DNA from: Pollutimonas subterranea
GTDB taxonomy: Bacteria; Pseudomonadota; Gammaproteobacteria; Burkholderiales; Burkholderiaceae_B
Reading direction: 5' to 3'
DNA: 64,000 nucleotides
NCBI RefSeq assembly: GCF_002849655.1
Contig: NZ_PDNW01000001.1
Span: 186,001-250,000 of the forward strand
A program made the translations under genes and the position numbers. Position 1 is the first letter of the stretch. Each line of letters opens with the position of its first letter. This document shows, piece after piece, positions 27,507 to 36,282 of the stretch. The notes under the pieces were generated by a model. The model did no database searches. It was given only the letters and a program-made list of their open reading frames with translations, and was not told the origin of the DNA.

Positions 27507-28451
27507 ATGAGACGTCCGCACTTCCAGCATCTTGCCGCAATAGGATTAATGTCGTTTTCAGCGTTGGCGCTCGCCGAGCCGTTTGCCTATGTTCCCAACG
27601 AGGGGTCGGGCACTATCTCGATTATCGATACTGCCACCGATAAGGTGGTCGGCGATATGCCAGCGGGGAAGAAGCCGCGCGGGCTGGCCTTCAGCGGTGA
27701 CTGGCTTTATGTCAGCGACCAGCCTAACAATAGTGTGCAATTGATCGACCTGAAAACTCGTAAATTGGGGCCGGCTGTAGACTTGGGCAAATCCCCAGAG
27801 GGCGTCTATGCGTCACCCGACGGCCGTTGGATTGCCGCTGCAGTCGAAGAGAATGACGAGGTGGCGATTATCGATACCCAAAGCAACAAGTTGGTCTCCA
27901 ATATCAAGGTCCAGGGAGAAAATCCAGAGCATGCGGTCTTCAGTCCCGACGGTAAAACGATGCTTGTAAGCGCCGAGGACGGAGGCGCCCTGGATATCAT
28001 CGATTTCACGACACGCAAGCAAGTCGCGCAGTTGAAAATCGGCGATCGCCCCCGAGGCATTGGCTTTTTACCCGATGGCAGCCGTGCCTATGTGGCGGCG
28101 GAAAACAGCAGTGAAATCTACGTCATCGATATGGCCACCCATAAAGTGCTTACCCACCTGAAAGGTGGAACACGAGCCAATGGTGTTACGGTGCATCCTG
28201 ATGGCAAACGCGTCTATATATCCAACGGCGGCGACGGGACGGTGTCGGTGCTTGATACGGCAAGCAACAAGATCATCGCGACAGTGCCGGTCGGACAGCG
28301 CCCGTGGAACATGGCGATTACTCCGGACGGCAAGAAATTGTACGTGGCAAATGGCCGATCCGACAGTGTGTCGGTGATCGATACCGAGAAAAACGTCAAG
28401 CTGCAGGACATTACCGTCGGTGTACGTCCGTGGGGGGTGGTAATCAAGTAA
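27507..28451 (+). CDS. YVTN-repeat beta-propeller protein linked to PQQ catabolism
   Basis: This 314-residue periplasmic protein has a signal peptide ending in ALA (about residues 1-23) and then seven blade-like repeats of the YVTN/NHL type, for example FAYVPNEGSGTISIIDTATD and LYVANGRSDSVSVIDTEKN. It matches the type called PQQ-dependent catabolism-associated beta-propeller protein, found next to quinoprotein alcohol dehydrogenases. No catalytic residues are evident and the role is unknown. GGAG precedes the ATG; a hairpin follows. Confidence 0.85.
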   Translation: MRRPHFQHLAAIGLMSFSALALAEPFAYVPNEGSGTISIIDTATDKVVGDMPAGKKPRGLAFSGDWLYVSDQPNNSVQLIDLKTRKLGPAVDLGKSPEGVYASPDGRWIAAAVEENDEVAIIDTQSNKLVSNIKVQGENPEHAVFSPDGKTMLVSAEDGGALDIIDFTTRKQVAQLKIGDRPRGIGFLPDGSRAYVAAENSSEIYVIDMATHKVLTHLKGGTRANGVTVHPDGKRVYISNGGDGTVSVLDTASNKIIATVPVGQRPWNMAITPDGKKLYVANGRSDSVSVIDTEKNVKLQDITVGVRPWGVVIK

Positions 28452-28496
28452 TCGCAGGCTTGCGACAACTACATGGCTTGGGAATTGCCCAGGCCG

Positions 28497-28542
28497 GTTA
28501 AGCGAAAGGCCCACAGCATATGCTGCGGGCCTTTCGCTTAAC
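28497..28542. terminator. long hairpin between convergent genes
   Basis: GTTAAGCGAAAGGCCC (28497-28512) and its complement (28527-28542) form a perfect 16-base stem, with an extra CAGCA/TGCTG pairing inside the loop. It sits between the stops of two convergent genes. No long T-run follows on either side, so a bidirectional terminator is likely but not certain. Confidence 0.65.
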
Positions 28543-28548
28543 TGGCGC

Positions 28549-30516
28549 CTAACAGGCTTCGCGTGAGGTAACGTTGATATCCAGGCGCTCAAGCTTTCTA
28601 TAAAGCGTGTTGCGACTTACTTTTAGTTGACGCGCCAGTTTGCTCAGGTTCCAGTGTGAAATTCGTAGTTCCTGAATCAACGCTTCACGCTCGGCCAGTT
28701 CCAATGGATTGAGCAAACTGGTTGTTATTGGCGCAGAAGCAGCCGGATCCGACTTGGGCCCAGTAAGGAAATCAGCGGGTAGACACTCCGGTGTCAGTAC
28801 ATTTCCGTCGCGCAATGCCGTCATGACGCGCAAAACGTTGCGCAGTTGCCGGATATTGCCTGGCCACTGATGGCGTTCCAGTATCTCCATCAACGGAGCA
28901 CTTATGGTGACGACGGCATCGTCGGTTGATTCCTGCTCAAGCACGAACTGGATCAGCTCTTTGCGGTCTGTCCGTTCGCGCAAGGGAGGAAGCGTGAGTG
29001 TGACGCCCTGAATACGATAATACAGGTCTTCACGAAACAGATTATTCGCGATCTTTTCGGGCAAATCGCAGTGTGTCGCGCTGATAAGGCGTATATCCAG
29101 CTTGGTCGGCGCCTTTCCGCCCAATGGGGCGATCTCTCGTTCTTCGAGTACGCGCAATAGACGCGTTTGAAGTGCCAGCGGCATATCGCCGATCTCGTCG
29201 AGAAATAATGTGCCACCATTGGCCTGGAAGATTTTGCCTGTCTGTCCTTCTTTGTTGGCACCGGTAAAGGCGCCGGGCTTGTAACCGAATAACTCGCTTT
29301 CAATCAGTTGTTCAGGAATGGAGGCGCAATTGATCGCTACGTAAGGCTGATCGGCCCGATTGCTGGACAGATGTATGGCCTTCGCGAACAGCTCTTTGCC
29401 GGTTCCCGTTTCACCGCAGAGCAAAATGGCGACATCTCGATCAAATACGCGCATGGCAGTCTGGATGTTGTGTTCCATCCGCGCGTCAAGGCCTCGTTGA
29501 AGTTCGTTGAGCGGTGCCAGCGTGCCGGATGCCGGTACGTTGCTGAGTGCGGGTGCGGATACTTGAGTGGCGAAGACCTGCAACGAGGACTTGCTATTGG
29601 CTTGTCCAGACGTAGCGGTTGCGAAGAAACGGCGACCATGGCGGGCATCGAACACGATGAACGGGGCAGGCCCATGCTTTTGGCTCTCGCGCAATAGCGA
29701 CTTGAACGATACGTTGAAGAGCGCGTCCAGGGGCTGGCCGATGATTTCGTTCGAGGTGACGCCGAGTTGTGCCAGCGAATTACGACTGGCGGCAAGCACA
29801 CAGCTGTCGGAGTCTAGCGCAATAATGCCTCTGTTCAAGGTGCCCACAAACTCTGGACGACTATGAAACATAAACAGTGGATGGCTAGAGAATTCGTTGA
29901 CGAATATCTTGTTTTCGATCTCCTGGACCGTCATGTTGACGAGATCCAGTACGTGGCCTGGAACCCTGTGGGTTTCCCCGGAAGCATCGAGTACAGCCAG
30001 AATCTGGCCGCGCCAGTCGAAAATGGGTGCGGCCGCACAGGTGAGTCCGGTGTTGCGAAACAGGAAATGATCATCCTGGTGGATCATCATCGGACGTTGT
30101 TCTGCCAGGCATGTGCCCATGCCGTTGGTACCCTGGAACCGCTCGGACCAGACGGCGCCCGGCATAAGACCCGACTTCGATGCCGCATGCGTAAAGCCCG
30201 GGTCGCCAAAGAAGTTCAACAGGACTCCTTCGGTATCCGTCAGCATGATGGCGTAGTCGGATTTGGCGATTTGCTGGAACAAGACAGTCATTTCGCTTTT
30301 GGCCGCCCGCATGACAGGCGCAACCTGCTCTTGTCGCTCCAGCAGTTCATGGCTCTCGACCACGTAGAGTTCGCGAGGTATCGTGGGATCGAGCTGGTAC
30401 TCGCTGATACACCGAATCCAGGACTCGGTGATATGAGGCGGTACGCGCGAATAGGGGGCGGGCGACGACTCTACCACTTCGCGTACGCGGGCGCCATGAC
30501 TGTGCACGCTTACCAT
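28549..30516 (-). CDS. sigma-54-dependent activator (AcoR-like, GAF-PAS-AAA-Fis)
   Basis: This 655-residue enhancer-binding protein activates sigma-54 polymerase. An N-terminal sensor region has a GAF domain (about 75-200) and a PAS-like domain (about 220-320). The AAA+ domain carries Walker A GETGTGKE (368-375), the sigma-54 contact GAFTGA (415-420) and Walker B GGTLFLDEIGDM. A Fis-type helix-turn-helix (NLSKLARQLKVSRNTLYRKL) lies at the C-terminus. There is no receiver domain, so it probably senses a small molecule. AAGGAG precedes the ATG at 30516. It is the last gene in a row with the xox genes, upstream of which are two sigma-54 promoter matches. Confidence 0.93.
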   Translation of the reverse strand: MVSVHSHGARVREVVESSPAPYSRVPPHITESWIRCISEYQLDPTIPRELYVVESHELLERQEQVAPVMRAAKSEMTVLFQQIAKSDYAIMLTDTEGVLLNFFGDPGFTHAASKSGLMPGAVWSERFQGTNGMGTCLAEQRPMMIHQDDHFLFRNTGLTCAAAPIFDWRGQILAVLDASGETHRVPGHVLDLVNMTVQEIENKIFVNEFSSHPLFMFHSRPEFVGTLNRGIIALDSDSCVLAASRNSLAQLGVTSNEIIGQPLDALFNVSFKSLLRESQKHGPAPFIVFDARHGRRFFATATSGQANSKSSLQVFATQVSAPALSNVPASGTLAPLNELQRGLDARMEHNIQTAMRVFDRDVAILLCGETGTGKELFAKAIHLSSNRADQPYVAINCASIPEQLIESELFGYKPGAFTGANKEGQTGKIFQANGGTLFLDEIGDMPLALQTRLLRVLEEREIAPLGGKAPTKLDIRLISATHCDLPEKIANNLFREDLYYRIQGVTLTLPPLRERTDRKELIQFVLEQESTDDAVVTISAPLMEILERHQWPGNIRQLRNVLRVMTALRDGNVLTPECLPADFLTGPKSDPAASAPITTSLLNPLELAEREALIQELRISHWNLSKLARQLKVSRNTLYRKLERLDINVTSREAC

Positions 30517-30689
30517 TTTTGTCTCCTTACTCTTTGATCGAACCATCCGGAGTTCTATAAATTGCCGCCCCGGTATGGATGATGAGCTTGAAAGCAATAC
30601 GGTATACGATTTCGCTGTCGAAAGCCACAGCTTGCAGTGCTATCTGTGTTACAGGTTGAAGACCGATGGCGTTTCGTCAATTTTTCAAG

Positions 30690-31778
30690 CTATTCAACGA
30701 CATGGCGGTTGCTTTGCCGGGCACCGATGTCCACACTGATCTGACGGTTTCTGCTACGGATCGGAATGCTGCGTTTATTGTCGTTTATGCTATCGAGCAT
30801 TATCTGGATGGGATTAACCCCGAGCGAGGCATGCAGGCCGACATGTGAAACAGTCATGCGTGGATTGACTTCAAGCACCACCGGACCCTGCTCGGTCACG
30901 ATGAAATCTATGCCGACGTAGCCCCACAATCCTGGAATCGTAGCCAGGACGCGAAGAGCCAGGCTCTTGAGTTTTCCATCGGCATCGTCAAAGCTGTTTA
31001 CGATGCTGCCCATGTAGTGAAATTGGTTGTCGGATACAGCCACGCGCTGATCGTTGCATGCCATGAGCAACACTTCGCCGTCTCGGCACAGTAGCGATAG
31101 ACTACAGGGGCGTCCGGTTATATAGGGCTGCAATACATAGTCGCCATGTTCGCGCGCGGCGACCCACTCGACAGCCGCCTTCGAATGCAAAAAAATGTGG
31201 GTGTCCGAACATCCCGCCCCGTCGTCAGGCTTGACTACCCATCCCTGTGAATCTGGCGGAAGGGGCATCTGGGCCCTATAAGTGGGAACCACTGGAACAT
31301 CGTTGGCGTGTAGTGCCAATGCGGTACTGTATTTACTAGTGGTCGCCCGTACTGCGCCTCCGGTGCTGCCAAGCAGTATCTTGTTGCGCTGGATTGTTCT
31401 TTCTGAAATGGCTTCCAGCAGCCCATTCGATTCGGGTGCAAGCGGCCAAACCGCATCGGCCTGGTCAATGCAGTGGTCTATGGCGTCGATGATTTCTTCG
31501 GACTGCACGCTTTGAAGGGAGCTGCGACTTGAAAGCCGCAGTGTTCGTGAAGCCGAATCCTGCAGCGTCAGCACGTCGACGGCGTCAATGCTTGTGATGT
31601 CGGCCAACAGGGAACGCAGCATGATATCGCCACGAAACCCTGACGAGGACGAAGCGCCATTACCGACCGAAGCCGCTACGCCGGGCGTAGCGACGCAGGG
31701 CCCCACTGCGCGGGTATGCTCAAAATGAAGATTTTCACGATGCAGTCCCGGGTTGCGCTCCGATGCGACAGTTGCCAT
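30690..31778 (-). CDS. ATP-grasp ligase, MfnD/COG1821-like
   Basis: This 362-residue ATP-grasp protein has the central ATP-lid segment GWVVKPDDGAGCSDTHIFL and the Mg-binding block VVLEVNPRMTVSHVGL near the C-terminus. The N-terminal 50 residues are poorly conserved in character. The EVNPRMT-VGL arrangement is like that of the ATP-grasp enzymes near C1 pathways, including tyramine-glutamate ligase (MfnD) of methanofuran synthesis. No other methanofuran or methanopterin genes are in the window. It starts 20 bp after the preceding gene, inside the xox gene run. The substrate is unknown. Confidence 0.7.
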   Translation of the reverse strand: MATVASERNPGLHRENLHFEHTRAVGPCVATPGVAASVGNGASSSSGFRGDIMLRSLLADITSIDAVDVLTLQDSASRTLRLSSRSSLQSVQSEEIIDAIDHCIDQADAVWPLAPESNGLLEAISERTIQRNKILLGSTGGAVRATTSKYSTALALHANDVPVVPTYRAQMPLPPDSQGWVVKPDDGAGCSDTHIFLHSKAAVEWVAAREHGDYVLQPYITGRPCSLSLLCRDGEVLLMACNDQRVAVSDNQFHYMGSIVNSFDDADGKLKSLALRVLATIPGLWGYVGIDFIVTEQGPVVLEVNPRMTVSHVGLHASLGVNPIQIMLDSINDNKRSIPIRSRNRQISVDIGARQSNRHVVE

Positions 31779-31798
31779 AAAACGATTGCTTGATGTTC

Positions 31799-32494
31799 TT
31801 AGTTACATTGCTTCGGATCGCCACCGGCAATTATCATGCTGGAGTCGACAGTCTGGTCCGGTGTTTTTCTTATCTTCGTATAAATGCAGTACACCACGCC
31901 CGGTATCTCGGCACTTGTGACGAAAACATATGTTTTCCCGGTGTATCGGCCCAAACGCTTGTTTTGGGATTCTCCCGAATAGGGAACTATGGTGATTTCC
32001 TGCGCAGGGACAGTGCTGTTGTTGTAATCAATCTGGGTTTTCCGGATATGCACATCCGTTGCCGCGAGCGCCATCCGGATGTGCTTGCGAAAATAATTGA
32101 CCGAACCCCCTGTCAAACGCTTCATCTTTGCGATATCGCTTTCCAGAAAGCCGAGGATGATGGGGTTGCCCGTAGCGCGCTTCAGAGGTGGAATTGGAAC
32201 GGCATGTTCACCCGACAGGAATTGGGTAGTGACCGATGCCGTTCCGTCCGGGCCAAGTTCGTGCACCTCTACGGTAGCCGTGTCATTGAATGCCAAGACG
32301 TCACTTGCTTCCTGAAGGAATAGATAGGTGAGTTTCTGCTTCCCGGTAGCACTGAAGTGCTTATCCAGGAATAGTGTGCGTTCTGCAATAGTGACCTCTT
32401 GTGCCGCGGCGGTCGGGATACTCGTTTCAGCGCTCGCAGCCGCCAGGACAAGCAGCATCGCGCCGCCGCGAGCTTTCAGTTTCAGATGCATCAT
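31799..32494 (-). CDS. hypothetical exported protein in the xox gene run
   Basis: I do not recognise this 231-residue protein. A signal peptide (MLLVLAAASAETSIPTAAAQ region) suggests periplasmic location. The mature part is mostly beta-like, has a basic central region and a single Cys pair near the C-terminus (VVYCIYTKI and DPKQCN). AAGGAGC lies upstream of the ATG. It lies between xoxJ and the ATP-grasp gene with short gaps, so a role linked to XoxF or to the ATP-grasp product is possible. Confidence 0.7.
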   Translation of the reverse strand: MMHLKLKARGGAMLLVLAAASAETSIPTAAAQEVTIAERTLFLDKHFSATGKQKLTYLFLQEASDVLAFNDTATVEVHELGPDGTASVTTQFLSGEHAVPIPPLKRATGNPIILGFLESDIAKMKRLTGGSVNYFRKHIRMALAATDVHIRKTQIDYNNSTVPAQEITIVPYSGESQNKRLGRYTGKTYVFVTSAEIPGVVYCIYTKIRKTPDQTVDSSMIIAGGDPKQCN

Positions 32495-32547
32495 CGGCGT
32501 TATGCTCCTTGCTCTGCGTGTGTTGCGCGCAGAGTGATGGTTGCACG

Positions 32548-33447
32548 TCAGGAAGCAGCGGCGTTGCTTGACGACGGTGCCGGCGTCACAACCGGTACGC
32601 TGTATTCCTGAAGAATCGCATCGATTTCCGGTCGACTGCTATCGATCAGCATATTGATCTGGTCGCGGAATTTTTGTTCACCATGACGCACGCCCATTGC
32701 AATGCTGAAGCCATACCGAATACCGTCAGCCTTGGCAGGAAAGGGAATGACTTCGATAGGTACGCCGTGCGCGTTCTTGGCGAAGTACCCCGTGATAGGA
32801 CCCCAGGCAATTGCTATATCCAGCTTACCGGAGGCGAGGTCGTTCTCGATGATCTGGCCTGGATATTGATCGCGATCACCGGTCTGTAACTGATACGACA
32901 CCATGTGCTTGGTAAGTTTATTCTTTACCAACCAGTCGGCCGCCGGCGTACCGGTAAAGATACCGATCTTAAGCTTGTCGAGCGTTGCTTTATCTAGTTT
33001 GTGAATGTCTTGCGGTGTGCGAATGGAATCCAGTCCCTTTCCTTTTACGTAAGCCATGGCATAGGTTGAGCTGAAATACGGCTTGGTAGCAATGCCCATT
33101 TCGAAGCCGGGTGATACGCTGGTCACCAGGTCACATTTGTACGTATCGGTATCGGGAATCTTTGCTCGCAAGGTGTTGCGAATGAACCCCATGCGCTGTG
33201 GCGACCAGGTATGTTCGAGCTTCCAGCCCAGCTTCTTGGCGAACAGGGCAGCTATCTTGTTCTCGAAGCCGCGTTCCTGCTCGTCCGACATTGGCAGGTT
33301 TTTCGGATCTTGACAGACCCGAAGTACCATTTCCTGAGTATCAACGGGCGCTTTCTGCTGCGCATTCGCAGAGCAGGCGACGAATATGGCTACCATGGCG
33401 CCCGCACTGCGCAGGGTAACGCTTGTATATGATTTTCTGGAAAACAT
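32548..33447 (-). CDS. xoxJ: XoxJ-type periplasmic binding protein
   Basis: This 299-residue substrate-binding-fold protein is of the quinoprotein-dehydrogenase-associated type (MoxJ/XoxJ). After a signal peptide ending ANA the mature part starts with LRVCQDPKNLPMSDEQ, which is diagnostic of the family, and continues with FENKIAALFAKKLGW and CDLVTSVSPGFEMG. No ABC permease is near. XoxJ proteins are thought to help activate or mature XoxF; some structures show a large empty cleft. AGGAAG precedes the ATG. Confidence 0.92.
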   Translation of the reverse strand: MFSRKSYTSVTLRSAGAMVAIFVACSANAQQKAPVDTQEMVLRVCQDPKNLPMSDEQERGFENKIAALFAKKLGWKLEHTWSPQRMGFIRNTLRAKIPDTDTYKCDLVTSVSPGFEMGIATKPYFSSTYAMAYVKGKGLDSIRTPQDIHKLDKATLDKLKIGIFTGTPAADWLVKNKLTKHMVSYQLQTGDRDQYPGQIIENDLASGKLDIAIAWGPITGYFAKNAHGVPIEVIPFPAKADGIRYGFSIAMGVRHGEQKFRDQINMLIDSSRPEIDAILQEYSVPVVTPAPSSSNAAAS

Positions 33448-33500
33448 GGATGACTTCCTTTACATGGCCGATTTCACACGTTCGGACTGCGCGGTGGCGG

Positions 33501-33968
33501 TTACTTGATTTCTTCAAGTCGGCCGGGTGCGATATCGCCCTCTGAGCGCCCCTTCAGGTACGCATAAAGATTGTCGATATTCTCCACGACGCGAGGTACG
33601 CCGCCGAATGGTGGCATGCCTTTTTCGATTCGCCCCTCTTTTATCGTATGTTCGAAATCTGATTTGCTCAGTGTTTTAAGGCTTTCTATCAAGGAAGGCC
33701 CTACCATTCCTTCTTGCTGCGCACCATGGCACCGGGCGCAGGCAAGTGCACGCCAGGTTTTCCAACCGTCGAGTGTGTTTGCGTCGACGTGGTTCTTGTC
33801 GACGACGGTGTACAGCTTTTTATCTGCGGAAGACTCGCTTTGCGCGGCGGAAGACTCGGTGGCTGGCTTGACCGCAGCACCGTCGTTATTTGCGATGGCG
33901 TGAGCGGACATTGAGCAGGCAACAGCGATCAGCAGGCTTGCGTTCATTAGGGTGAAACGTGACAACAT
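33501..33968 (-). CDS. c-type cytochrome, XoxG/PedF-like electron acceptor
   Basis: This 155-residue protein has a signal peptide (about 1-24), a low-complexity Ala/Ser linker and one class I cytochrome c domain. The haem site is CARCH (Cys77, Cys80, His81), with Met118 in KGMPPFGG the likely axial ligand. It sits between xoxF and xoxJ, the usual place of the XoxG electron acceptor. The length and linker also fit the cytochrome PedF of quinoprotein ethanol systems; the two cannot be told apart by eye. Confidence 0.9.
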   Translation of the reverse strand: MLSRFTLMNASLLIAVACSMSAHAIANNDGAAVKPATESSAAQSESSADKKLYTVVDKNHVDANTLDGWKTWRALACARCHGAQQEGMVGPSLIESLKTLSKSDFEHTIKEGRIEKGMPPFGGVPRVVENIDNLYAYLKGRSEGDIAPGRLEEIK

Positions 33969-33993
33969 ACCGACATATCCTTAATAAAGAATT

Positions 33994-34076
33994 GGCGTGG
34001 CGGCGAGCCGCGACGCCAGTTTCCAGCATTATGAACAGGCATCGAAAGCAGCCGGATCCGGGTGGACCCCGGCTGC
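33994..34076 (-). promoter_or_regulatory. two hairpins between xoxF and the cytochrome gene
   Basis: Two stem-loops fill the 118-bp gap: GCAGCCGG/CCGGCTGC at 34048-34076 and GGCGT/ACGCC with an inner GC-rich stem at 33994-34017. Neither has a T-run. They may stabilise the xoxF mRNA end or reduce read-through, giving more XoxF than cytochrome (inference). Confidence 0.5.
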
Positions 34077-34086
34077 GATGCTGCGC

Positions 34087-35925
34087 TTACTTGGCTGCGA
34101 CCGTGGTTTGCTTGATGACGCTGTCTGGCAGTGCAAAGACCATCAGCACACCACCAAGCTCGGTATAGCGTGCCAGCTCTTTGTATCCTCCGACAGCGCC
34201 CAGGCCGTCTGTGGACTTTTCAAGAGAAGCGGCCAGGCCAATACCGGCCCAACCGCCAATGCCCGACAGTACGCCGATGTATTGCTTGCCCTTGCGTTCC
34301 CATGTGGTTACATTGCCAATCACGCCGGATGGGGTTTTGAACTTCCACAGCTCCTTGCCATCGTTATCGACCGCCTTGATGAATCCTTCAAGTGTTCCGT
34401 AGAAGTTGACATCGCCAGCGGTAGCCAGGGCGCCGCTCCAGACCGAGAACTTCTCGGGCTTGGACCAGACGATCTTGCCAGTACCGGCATCCCAGGCGAT
34501 GAAGTTGCCCATACCGCCATGGCTTCCGGGAGTGGGATACATGGACAGGGTTGCACCGACATAAGGCTGTCCGGCGATGTATTCGACCTGGTACGGCTCA
34601 TAATCCATGCAGACGTGGTTGGTCGGTACATAGAACAGGCCGGTTTTGGGCGAAAAAGCGGCCGGCTGCTGGTCTTTGGTGCCTAGCGCTGCAGGGCAGA
34701 TGCCTTTGGTATTGACATCTTCGCCGTTCTGCAAGGTGCTGTACTTCGGATCGACTTGTGGTCGGCCGGTCTTCATGTCGACGTGGGTTGCCCAGTTGAC
34801 TGTGGGGTCGAATTTCTCGGCAACCAACAGTTCGCCTGTTACGCGGTCCAGCGTGTAACCGAAGCCGTTTCGATCCAGGTGCACCAGCGCCTTGCGATCC
34901 TGTCCCTTGACTTTGATATCGGCCAGTATCATTTCATTGACACCGTCGTAATCCCATTCGTCATGAGGAGTCATTTGATAGACCCATTTGGCCACACCGG
35001 TATCAAGATCGCGCGCAATGATGGACATCGTCCATTTATTGTCGCCGGGACGCTGTTTGGGATTCCAGGTGCTGGGATTTGCCGAGCCGTAGTAGACGAG
35101 GTTGGTTTCGGGATCGTAGCTGAACCACCCCCAGGTTGTGCCGCCGCCTATTTTCCATTGGTCGCCTTCCCAGGTCTTGAGCGAGGAGTCCTTGCCGACA
35201 GGCGCCATTTTGCCGTCCGTCCAGGTCATCGTTTTTTCTGGATCAAACAGCATTTCGTCATCCGGTCCGACCGAATAACCTTTCCAGAGCTCTTTACCGG
35301 TTTTCAGGTCATAGGCGGTCAAGTGACCACGTACGCCGAACTCGCCGCCGCTGATGCCAGTGATAACTTTATCTTTGAAGATATGAGGAGCGTTAGTGTT
35401 GGTCTCGCCGATTTTGGGATTGCCGTTAACGATTTTCCAGACTTCCTCACCTGTTTTTGCATCGAGCGCGACGAGCGTGGTGTCCGCCTGCCCCAGGATG
35501 ATCTTGCCATCACCATAAGCCAGTCCGCGGTTGACCGTGTCGCAACACATGACGGCGATCACGGACGGGTCCTGCTTAGGCTCGTACTTCCAGATCATGG
35601 AGTGGTCTTCAAGATTGATGGCAAAGACCTTGTTGGGGAATGGGCTGTGCACATACATCGTGTCGCCAATTACCAAAGGACCGCCTTCATGCCCTCGCAA
35701 CACGCCCGTCGAGAATGTCCAGGCTACCTGAAGGTCTTTCACGTTTTCACTGGTGATCTGCTTCAGTTCGCTATAGCGATGATTCTCGATATTGCCGGCT
35801 TGCATAGCCCAATTGGCGGGGTCGGCTGCGGCTTTGTCGAGCATGGGGTCTGCTTGTGCATGGCCGGTTGCCATAATGACCCCGGCGATGCATAACGCGG
35901 TTTTCAGAGTTACCTTAAATGACAT
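34087..35925 (-). CDS. xoxF: lanthanide-dependent PQQ methanol dehydrogenase XoxF
   Basis: This 612-residue periplasmic quinoprotein oxidises methanol or another primary alcohol with PQQ. Signal peptide residues 1-25 (cleaved after AQA); eight-bladed propeller with AxDxxTGxxxW-type repeats such as [13 protein letters not shown]. The vicinal disulfide Cys127-Cys128 is present. The active site reads [10 protein letters not shown]: Asp325 is the catalytic base and the extra Asp327, where calcium MxaF enzymes have Ala, marks lanthanide binding. GGAGGA precedes the ATG at 35925; the longer frame is upstream DNA. A sigma-54 promoter match lies at 36018-36033. No mxaFI or lanmodulin gene is in the window. 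Confidence 0.95.
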   Translation of the reverse strand: MSFKVTLKTALCIAGVIMATGHAQADPMLDKAAADPANWAMQAGNIENHRYSELKQITSENVKDLQVAWTFSTGVLRGHEGGPLVIGDTMYVHSPFPNKVFAINLEDHSMIWKYEPKQDPSVIAVMCCDTVNRGLAYGDGKIILGQADTTLVALDAKTGEEVWKIVNGNPKIGETNTNAPHIFKDKVITGISGGEFGVRGHLTAYDLKTGKELWKGYSVGPDDEMLFDPEKTMTWTDGKMAPVGKDSSLKTWEGDQWKIGGGTTWGWFSYDPETNLVYYGSANPSTWNPKQRPGDNKWTMSIIARDLDTGVAKWVYQMTPHDEWDYDGVNEMILADIKVKGQDRKALVHLDRNGFGYTLDRVTGELLVAEKFDPTVNWATHVDMKTGRPQVDPKYSTLQNGEDVNTKGICPAALGTKDQQPAAFSPKTGLFYVPTNHVCMDYEPYQVEYIAGQPYVGATLSMYPTPGSHGGMGNFIAWDAGTGKIVWSKPEKFSVWSGALATAGDVNFYGTLEGFIKAVDNDGKELWKFKTPSGVIGNVTTWERKGKQYIGVLSGIGGWAGIGLAASLEKSTDGLGAVGGYKELARYTELGGVLMVFALPDSVIKQTTVAAK

Positions 35926-36017
35926 GTCTTCCTCCGATGTGGTTATACGGCGAGGCATAAGAGATGAAATCCAGTTCAGCGCTATAGCACCCCGACGACT
36001 TGTTGCATGATCAATCA

Positions 36018-36033
36018 AGCACTTATCGTGCCA
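36018..36033 (-). promoter_or_regulatory. sigma-54 promoter of xoxF
   Basis: Read on the minus strand the site is TGGCACG-ATAA-GTGCT. The -24 element is a perfect match to TGGCACG, and the invariant GC of the -12 element is at the right spacing. Transcription would start near 36007, giving a leader of about 80 bases before xoxF. Confidence 0.75.
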
Positions 36034-36220
36034 ATTTTGATGTTCGGGTAATGTCAGGCCGGGGCTCACGATAGCGGTTGGGCGGTGCCGTCCGGCTGGA
36101 CGACATGTGTTTGAAGAATGTCCTGCCACCTGAACAATCAGGCTGATCTTGTGTTCCGTTTAGTCAACACATTTTCTAGCGTCGGCACGTCTCTGTTCCC
36201 AGAGCACGTATCGTTAGTAT

Positions 36221-36236
36221 TGGCATGGCTATTGCG
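36221..36236 (+). promoter_or_regulatory. sigma-54 promoter of the relay gene set
   Basis: TGGCATG-GCTA-TTGCG matches the sigma-54 consensus TGGCAYR-N4-TTGCW at all core positions. It points to the MBL-fold gene that starts 47 bp downstream. Confidence 0.78.
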
Positions 36237-36282
36237 GTGATCACATCATTCATGGAAGAAACAAGGATGAAACAAGGATGAA

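Larger units (their letters stand above)
35926..36282. promoter_or_regulatory. divergent control region of xoxF and relay genes
   Basis: This 357-bp gap without a gene contains oppositely directed sigma-54 promoter matches and two inverted repeats that could be activator sites: GACAT-N11-ATGTC (36102-36122) and TGTGTT-N10-AACACA (36150-36171). The second lies about 50 bp upstream of the rightward promoter and about 120 bp upstream of the leftward one, a usual distance for enhancer-binding proteins. Confidence 0.55.

Noticed and set aside
34756-35895. Long plus-strand open frame (379 codons) opposite xoxF
   Set aside because: It lies fully antisense to the well-supported xoxF gene, and its protein has no recognisable motifs; it results from codon bias on the other strand.
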